NCBI GenBank assembly: GCA_041687395.1
Contig: JAWLCA010000005.1
Span: 1 to 64,000, forward strand
Reading direction: 5' to 3'
DNA length: 64,000 nt
From: JAWLCA01 sp041687395
GTDB taxonomy: Bacteria > Pseudomonadota > Alphaproteobacteria > Rhodobacterales > Rhodobacteraceae
Shown here: positions 59,236 through 64,000 of the stretch, in pieces
How the letters are laid out: the number at the start of each line of letters is the position of its first letter
Numbering within the stretch: the first letter of the stretch is position 1
Program-made: the position numbers and the translations under genes
The notes under the pieces: generated by a model
What the model saw: the letters and a program-made list of their open reading frames with translations, nothing else
Database searches by the model: none
Told to the model about the DNA's origin: nothing

Positions 59236-60753
59236 ATGTTCGAGAACTTGTCCGAACGCCTGTCCGGCGTCTTCGATCGACTGACCAAGCAGGGCGCGCT
59301 GTCCGAGGATGACGTCAAGGCCGCGCTGCGCGAGGTGCGCGTGGCATTGCTGGAGGCCGACGTCTCGCTGCCGGTGGCGCGCGACTTCATCAAGCGCGTG
59401 CAGGACAAGGCCACCGGCCAGGCGGTCACGAAATCCATTACCCCCGGCCAGCAGGTCGTGAAGATCGTCCATGACGAGTTGATCCGCGTGCTGCAGGGCG
59501 AAGGCGACCCCGGCGCGCTGAAGATCGACAACCCGCCCGCGCCGATCCTGATGGTCGGCCTGCAAGGTTCGGGCAAGACCACGACCACGGCGAAACTTGC
59601 CAAGCGGCTGACCGACCGCGAGGGCAAGAAGGTGCTGATGGCGTCGCTCGACACCAACCGCCCGGCGGCGATGGAGCAGCTGGAAATCCTCGGCCGTCAG
59701 ATCGGTGTTGCCACGCTGCCCATCGTCAAGGGTGAAAGCGCGGTGCAGATCGCCAAACGCGCCAAGACGCAAGCCTCGCTTGGCGGCTACGATGTCTACA
59801 TGCTCGACACCGCGGGCCGGCTCTCCATCGACGAGGAACTGATGGCCCAGGTGGAGGCGGTGCGCGACGTGGCAAACCCGCGCGAGACGCTGCTGGTGGT
59901 CGACGGGCTCACGGGCCAGGACGCGGTGCATACGGCGGAGAATTTCGACTCCCGCATCGGCATCACCGGCGTGGTGCTGACCCGGATGGACGGCGACGGC
60001 CGCGGCGGCGCGGCGCTCAGCATGCGCGCCGTCACCGGCAAGCCAATCCGCTTCGTCGGCCTGGGCGAGAAGATGGACGCGCTGGAGACTTTCGAAGCTC
60101 AGCGCATCGCCGGCCGCATCCTCGGCATGGGCGACATCGTGGCGCTGGTCGAAAAGGCGCAGGAAACGCTCGAGATCGAGCAGGCCGAGCGCATGATGAA
60201 GCGCTTCCAGAAGGGTCAGTTCAACATGAACGACCTGAAGGGCCAGCTGGACCAGATGTTGAAGATGGGGGGCATGCAGGGGCTGATGGGCATGCTGCCC
60301 GGCATGGCCAAGGCGCAGAAGCAGATGGACGAGGCCGGCATCGACGACAAGATGCTGCGCCGCCAGATCGCGCTCATCAACTCGATGACCAAAAAGGAAC
60401 GCGCCAACCCCGACCTGCTGCAGGCCAGCCGCAAGAAGCGCATCGCCGCTGGCGCAGGGTTGGAGGTCAGCGAACTAAACAAGCTACTGAAGCAGCACCG
60501 CCAGATGGCCGACATGATGAAGCGCATGGGCAAGGGAGGAAAGCTCAAGCAGATGATGAAGGGAATGATGGGCGGCAAGGGCATGCCCGATCCGTCCAAG
60601 ATGTCGCCGGAGGAGCTTTCGGATCTGTCCCGGGGCATGCAGCGCGGCGCGGCGATGGGCGGCGGGATGCCGGGCCTGCCCGGCCTCGGCGGTCCCGGCG
60701 GCGCGAAACTGCCTGCGGGCCTGTCCGGCCTCGGCTTCGGGAAGAAGAAATGA
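59236..60753 (+). CDS. ffh: signal recognition particle protein Ffh, 505 aa
   Basis: N domain ENLSERLSGVFDRLTKQGAL; G domain MVGLQGSGKTTTTAKLAKRL, DTAGRLSIDEELM, LVVDGLTGQDAV and LTRMDGDGRGGAALSM. The M domain is methionine-rich (MMKRFQKGQFNMNDLKGQLD, MADMMKRMGKGGKLKQMMKG) with a Gly/Met-rich tail. It binds signal peptides and 4.5S RNA to target membrane proteins. GGAG lies about 9 bp before ATG 59236. Confidence 0.98.
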   Translation: MFENLSERLSGVFDRLTKQGALSEDDVKAALREVRVALLEADVSLPVARDFIKRVQDKATGQAVTKSITPGQQVVKIVHDELIRVLQGEGDPGALKIDNPPAPILMVGLQGSGKTTTTAKLAKRLTDREGKKVLMASLDTNRPAAMEQLEILGRQIGVATLPIVKGESAVQIAKRAKTQASLGGYDVYMLDTAGRLSIDEELMAQVEAVRDVANPRETLLVVDGLTGQDAVHTAENFDSRIGITGVVLTRMDGDGRGGAALSMRAVTGKPIRFVGLGEKMDALETFEAQRIAGRILGMGDIVALVEKAQETLEIEQAERMMKRFQKGQFNMNDLKGQLDQMLKMGGMQGLMGMLPGMAKAQKQMDEAGIDDKMLRRQIALINSMTKKERANPDLLQASRKKRIAAGAGLEVSELNKLLKQHRQMADMMKRMGKGGKLKQMMKGMMGGKGMPDPSKMSPEELSDLSRGMQRGAAMGGGMPGLPGLGGPGGAKLPAGLSGLGFGKKK

Positions 60754-60841
60754 TGCCGGCGACGTCAGGCGGCGTTTCCGCACCCCCTTCCGGCAGCTTC
60801 CACGGAGCACCGGCAATGACCGAGTGTTCTCGTCGCAATAC

Positions 60842-60871
60842 ACATGCCAGAGGCTTGCCAGACGCTTGCCA
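60842..60871. repeat. three TGCCA half-sites 11 bp apart
   Basis: ACATGCCA, GCTTGCCA and GCTTGCCA start at 60842, 60853 and 60864. The helical spacing and position 30-60 bp before the chorismate mutase start suggest a protein-binding array at the head of the rpsP operon. Confidence 0.4.
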
Positions 60872-60901
60872 TACCCAATCTGGCGGGGCGCGGAGGGCAG
60901 G

Positions 60902-61198
60902 ATGAGCGACGCCTCCACCCTCGCCGCGGCGCTGCTGAAGGAGCACCGCGAAAGCATCGACCGGCTGGACGCGATCCTCGTCTACACGCTGGCCGAACGT
61001 TTCAAGCACACCCAGGCCGTGGGCCGGCTGAAGGCCGAACACGACCTGCCGCCCAGCGACCCCGCGCGCGAGTCGCGCCAGATCGAGCGTCTGGAATGGT
61101 TGTCGAAAGAGGCCGATCTGGACCCCGAGTTCGCCCGGAAATTCCTGAACTTCATCATTCAGGAAGTCATCCGGCATCACGAGCAAATGCTGAAATAA
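60902..61198 (+). CDS. chorismate mutase, type II, 98 aa
   Basis: LKEHRESIDRLDAILVYTLA, ERFKHTQAVGRLKAEHDLPP, and EFARKFLNFIIQEVIRHHEQ show the AroQ-type helical bundle with its Arg and Lys residues. It converts chorismate to prephenate for Phe/Tyr synthesis. Its place before rpsP is common in Rhodobacterales. ATG 60902 follows GGAGGGCAGG. Confidence 0.93.
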   Translation: MSDASTLAAALLKEHRESIDRLDAILVYTLAERFKHTQAVGRLKAEHDLPPSDPARESRQIERLEWLSKEADLDPEFARKFLNFIIQEVIRHHEQMLK

Positions 61199-61224
61199 TC
61201 CAGCCATTCAAAGGAGATACCGAT

Positions 61225-61587
61225 ATGGCAATGAAGATCAGACTGGCCCGCGGCGGGTCCAAGAAGCGCCCGCACTACGCGATCGTTGCCGCCGACAGCC
61301 GCATGGCCCGCGACGGCCGCTTCATCGAGAAGCTGGGCACCTACAACCCGCTGCTGGCCAAGGACAGCGAAGACCGGGTGAAGATGGATCTCGACCGCGT
61401 GAAGCACTGGCTCGGCCAGGGTGCCCAGCCGACCGACCGCGTGGCCCGCTTCCTCGAAGCCGCAGGCGTGCTTGCGAAATCCGAACGCAAGAACCCCAAC
61501 AAGGCTCAGCCCGGCAAGAAGTCCCAGGAACGCGCCAAGGAAAAGGCCGACAAGGCCGCAGCCGCAGCCGAAGCTACTGTGGAATAA
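61225..61587 (+). CDS. rpsP: 30S ribosomal protein S16, 120 aa
   Basis: MKIRLARGGSKKRPHYAIVA, ADSRMARDGRFIEKLGTYNP and WLGQGAQPTDRVARFLEAAG are S16 signatures. A Lys/Ala-rich C-terminal extension of about 35 residues is typical of alphaproteobacteria. AAGGAGA precedes ATG 61225. Confidence 0.98.
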   Translation: MAMKIRLARGGSKKRPHYAIVAADSRMARDGRFIEKLGTYNPLLAKDSEDRVKMDLDRVKHWLGQGAQPTDRVARFLEAAGVLAKSERKNPNKAQPGKKSQERAKEKADKAAAAAEATVE

Positions 61588-61605
61588 GGCAGGAAGGCGG
61601 GGCAG

Positions 61606-62115
61606 GTGGCCAGTGACAGGGTCTGCGTCGGCGCGATCGCGGGCGCCTTTGGCGTCCGCGGCGAGGTGCGGCTGAAAAGCTTTTGCACCGACGCGACCGC
61701 GATCGCCGATTACGCCCCCCTGTTCACCGAGGACGGCAGCCGCTCGTTCTCGGTGCAAATCACCCGTGCAGTCGCCAATGGCCTTGCCGCGCGCCTGTCG
61801 GGCGTGACGACCAAGGAACAGGCCGACGCCCTGCGCGGGGTGCAATTGTTTGCCGACCGTGACCGCCTGCCGTCGTTGCCCGAAGATGAGTACTACCATG
61901 CCGATTTGATCGGCCTCGAGGTGCTCGACACCGGCGGTACACAGATCGGTCGGGTGCGCGCCGTGTTGAACCACGGCGCCGGCGACCTGCTGGAGGTGCA
62001 TGGCCCGCGCCTGAAGGGCACCGTGCTGCTGCCTTTCACGCGTGCGGTCGTGCCGACGGTGGATGTGACCGCGGGCCGCATCGTCGCCGATCCGCCCGAG
62101 GGGCTGATCGAATGA
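61606..62115 (+). CDS. rimM: ribosome maturation factor RimM, 169 aa
   Basis: VCVGAIAGAFGVRGEVRLKS, RLSGVTTKEQADALRGVQLF and EDEYYHADLIGLEVLDTGG (PRC-barrel) with GDLLEVHG identify RimM, needed for 30S head assembly with S19. The start is GTG at 61606 after AGGAAGG. It overlaps trmD by ATGA. Confidence 0.96.
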   Translation: MASDRVCVGAIAGAFGVRGEVRLKSFCTDATAIADYAPLFTEDGSRSFSVQITRAVANGLAARLSGVTTKEQADALRGVQLFADRDRLPSLPEDEYYHADLIGLEVLDTGGTQIGRVRAVLNHGAGDLLEVHGPRLKGTVLLPFTRAVVPTVDVTAGRIVADPPEGLIE

Positions 62116-62939
62116 CCGAAAAGCCGCGCTCCCACGGCCGGCTGGCGATCACCGCCAGCCTGACACCGCGCGACCTGATGGCCGGCCCGCCGCGCCTCAA
62201 GGGCGCCTGGACGGCCCGCGTCATTACCCTGTTCCCCGAAGCATTTCCGGGCACGCTCGATCTGTCGCTGATCGGCAAGGCGCGGGATCACGGCCTCTGG
62301 GCACTGGAAACCATCGACCTGCGCAGCCACGGCGTGGGCAAGCACCGCAACGTGGACGACACGCCCGCGGGCGGCGGCGCAGGAATGGTGCTGCGCGCGG
62401 ACGTCGTGGCCTCCGCCCTGCGCGAGGCAGCCATCGGGGTCACAGATCCAGCGCGCTGGCCGGTTGTGTATCTGTCGCCGCGCGGGCGGCGCTTTGACCA
62501 GGCGATGGCCCGGCGCTTTTCCGCGGGCGATGGCCTGACGCTGCTGTGTGGCCGGTTCGAAGGCGTGGATCAACGCGTGCTCGATGCCTTCGGGGTCGAG
62601 GAGGTCTCCCTGGGGGACTTCGTCCTGACCGGCGGAGAGATTGCGGCAGAGGCCTTGATCGACGCCACGGTCCGGCTTATACCCCGCGTGCTCGGGAACG
62701 CCGATTCTCTGGCCGAAGAGTCATTTTCCGCGGGGCTGCTGGAATACCCGAACTATACGAAACCTGCCGTTTGGGAGGGGCGTGAGATACCGGACATTCT
62801 CCTGTCCGGGAACCATGCGAGGATCACCGACTGGCGGCGGGAACGCGCCGAAAGGCTGACCAAGGAACGACGACCTGACCTCTGGCGGGCATACTGCGAA
62901 GGCCGCGGCATGGACCCGATGGAAGACACAGAGCTCTGA
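62112..62939 (+). CDS. trmD: tRNA (guanine37-N1)-methyltransferase, 275 aa
   Basis: ITLFPEAFPGTLDLSLIGKA, DDTPAGGGAGMVLRADV, YLSPRGRRFDQAMARRFS, LLCGRFEGVDQRVLDAF and SLGDFVLTGGEIAAEALIDA form the SPOUT knot of TrmD. A 35-residue N-terminal extension precedes the usual start; an internal start near WTARVITLF is possible but has no Met. It methylates G37 to prevent frameshifting. Confidence 0.96.
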   Translation: MTEKPRSHGRLAITASLTPRDLMAGPPRLKGAWTARVITLFPEAFPGTLDLSLIGKARDHGLWALETIDLRSHGVGKHRNVDDTPAGGGAGMVLRADVVASALREAAIGVTDPARWPVVYLSPRGRRFDQAMARRFSAGDGLTLLCGRFEGVDQRVLDAFGVEEVSLGDFVLTGGEIAAEALIDATVRLIPRVLGNADSLAEESFSAGLLEYPNYTKPAVWEGREIPDILLSGNHARITDWRRERAERLTKERRPDLWRAYCEGRGMDPMEDTEL

Positions 62940-62986
62940 GGACGCGCAAACCAGCGGGCGAACCCGCGTTAGGAAAGGAAATTGCG

Positions 62987-63364
62987 ATGAACCTGATCGC
63001 GCAGATAGAGGCCGAGCAGATCGCAGAGCTCGGCAAGACCATCCCGGATTTCAAGGCCGGTGACACCGTGCGCGTCGGCTACAAGGTCACCGAGGGCACC
63101 CGCAGCCGTGTGCAGAACTACGAAGGCGTGTGTATCGCGCGCAAGGGCGGCAGTGGCATTGCGGCCAGCTTCACCGTGCGCAAGATCTCGTTCGGCGAGG
63201 GCGTGGAGCGTGTCTTCCCGCTCTATTCCACCAACATCGACTCGATCGAGGTGGTGCGCCGGGGCAAAGTTCGGCGCGCGAAGCTGTATTACCTGCGCGA
63301 TCGTCGCGGCAAATCGGCCCGGATCGCCGAAGTCACCAATTACAAGCCCAAAGCCGAAGCCTGA
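62987..63364 (+). CDS. rplS: 50S ribosomal protein L19, 125 aa
   Basis: PDFKAGDTVRVGYKVTEGTR, VQNYEGVCIARKGGSGIAAS, FTVRKISFGEGVERVFPLYS and RGKVRRAKLYYLRDRRGKSA are L19 signatures. AGGAAAGGAA precedes ATG 62987. Length is normal. Confidence 0.98.
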   Translation: MNLIAQIEAEQIAELGKTIPDFKAGDTVRVGYKVTEGTRSRVQNYEGVCIARKGGSGIAASFTVRKISFGEGVERVFPLYSTNIDSIEVVRRGKVRRAKLYYLRDRRGKSARIAEVTNYKPKAEA

Positions 63365-63375
63365 GGAGCGGGACG

Positions 63376-63597
63376 ATGAAAAAAGATACCCATCCCGAAT
63401 ACCACCTGATCGATGTCAAGATGACCGATGGCACGGTGGTGCAGATGAAATCGACCTGGGGCAAGGAAGGCGACCAGCTGGCGCTGGAAATCGACCCGAT
63501 GGTGCACCCCGCATGGACCGGCGGCACCTCGCGCCTGATGGACACCGGGGGCCGCGTGTCGAAGTTCAAGAACAAGTACGCCGGCCTCGGCTTCTGA
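63376..63597 (+). CDS. rpmE: 50S ribosomal protein L31, zinc-free form, 73 aa
   Basis: MKKDTHPEYHLIDVKMTDGT and HPAWTGGTSRLMDTGGRVSK with FKNKYAGLGF match L31. The CxxC pair of the zinc-binding form is absent, as usual in this order. GAGGAGCGGG precedes the ATG. Confidence 0.96.
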   Translation: MKKDTHPEYHLIDVKMTDGTVVQMKSTWGKEGDQLALEIDPMVHPAWTGGTSRLMDTGGRVSKFKNKYAGLGF

Positions 63598-63605
63598 GGC
63601 TTGCA

Positions 63606-63623
63606 GATCCCCGCAAGGGGATC
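63606..63623 (+). terminator. GNRA hairpin after rpmE
   Basis: GATCCCC, loop GCAA, GGGGATC, 9 bp after the rpmE stop. There is no U-run, so it may attenuate or stabilise the operon 3' end more than terminate. Confidence 0.5.
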
Positions 63624-63687
63624 CACAAGATATGGTGGGGCGCGCGGGTGATGCCGGGCGCCCTTTCCTTTGGGACAGAGGTGTGGC

Positions 63688-64000
63688 GTGGCGCATATCA
63701 TCGTTGTCGGGAACGAGAAGGGGGGATCGGGTAAATCCACCACCTGCATGCATGTGGCGACCGCGCTGGCGCGGATGGGCCATCGCGTGGCCGGTATCGA
63801 CCTTGACCTGCGCCAGCGCAGCCTTGGCCGCTACATCGAAAACCGCATGGCCCATTGCACGCGAGAAGGGTTGGATCTGCCAAGCCCGGTGATCGCGGAA
63901 CTGCCCGAGATCGATCCCGAGACGCTTGCGCCCGGTGACAACCCCCATGATCGGCGCCTTTCGGCCGCGCTGGGCAGCTTGCAGGGCGCGGCAGAGTTCG
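63688..64000 (+). CDS. mipZ: MipZ-like division-site ATPase, N-terminal part
   Basis: From GTG 63688 the frame reads VAHIIVVGNEKGGSGKSTTC, then MHVATALARMGHRVAGIDLD and LRQRSLGRYIENRMAHCTRE. EKGGSGKST is the deviant Walker A of ParA/MinD ATPases, and DLDLRQRSLGRYIENR is characteristic of MipZ, which forms a gradient from the chromosome poles and inhibits FtsZ. The gene runs off the window after about 104 codons. The location after rpmE agrees with related genomes. Confidence 0.88.
   Translation, partial: MAHIIVVGNEKGGSGKSTTCMHVATALARMGHRVAGIDLDLRQRSLGRYIENRMAHCTREGLDLPSPVIAELPEIDPETLAPGDNPHDRRLSAALGSLQGAAEF

Noticed and set aside
1..64000. CRISPR array
   Set aside because: No regularly spaced repeats of 25-40 bp with unique spacers were seen; the 9-bp and 11-bp arrays are too short and have no spacers.

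Overview
The window is a high-GC stretch of an alphaproteobacterial chromosome, most likely from the Rhodobacteraceae/Paracoccaceae. Supporting this are the RegB-SenC-RegA redox cluster near ahcY, the split F0 operon with two b-type subunits, a Mic60-like gene between hemD and hemY, the ffh/chorismate mutase/rpsP/rimM/trmD/rplS/rpmE gene order, and a MipZ-type ATPase at the right edge. No database search was possible. Family names rest on motifs and remembered family sequences.

Positions 1-1333 are left chromosomal flank: a frameshifted IS5-family transposase, a tiny DUF3309-type membrane protein, and an XRE regulator with a visible operator. Positions 1381-27937 form a mobile genomic island inserted in the anticodon loop of a tRNA-Thr(CGU) gene. 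The 3' half of the chromosomal tRNA lies at 1334-1380 and the 5' half at 27938-27975. They share the 9-bp core TTACGAATG and together rebuild a complete tRNA. Just inside the right end the island carries its own intact tRNA-Thr(CGU) at 27765-27840. Arm-type motifs (CCCTACTA; CTAACAC..TTTCAC) occur inside both ends.

The island is mostly a defence arsenal around a satellite-like core. The core is a tyrosine integrase, two AlpA-like small HTH proteins and a PrimPol-helicase. The cargo is: a PLD-nuclease/helicase fusion; an RHH regulator, helical protein and membrane-anchored dUTPase-fold protein in one operon; a helicase IV-like enzyme with an inserted nuclease; McrBC with PUA/EVE-like domains; a membrane protein plus EVQLK nuclease-like pair; a methyltransferase-HNH fusion; a CoiA-like nuclease; an AAA ATPase remnant; and an orphan restriction-modification controller protein with C-boxes. 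Three arrays of 9-bp iterons (about 1632, 6870 and 21375) are dispersed among these modules and may be replication or regulatory sites. IS3 and IS1182-type remnants mark past rearrangements.

Positions 28020-64000 are ordinary core genome: haem and envelope genes (hemY, mic60-like, hemD), tsaD-gpsA-yciI-EVE, ahcY, regA/senC/regB, a DraG-like hydrolase, an M29 peptidase, polA, an orphan ABC ATPase, HIT, adenosine kinase, nth, an Ada-like repair protein, an OmpA lipoprotein, a FadR-type regulator, atpIBEXF, small regulators, a glycosyltransferase, and the ffh-to-rpmE translation block ending in mipZ. A gene-less copy of the XRE-type promoter/operator arrangement from 1.1 kb recurs at 44.8 kb.
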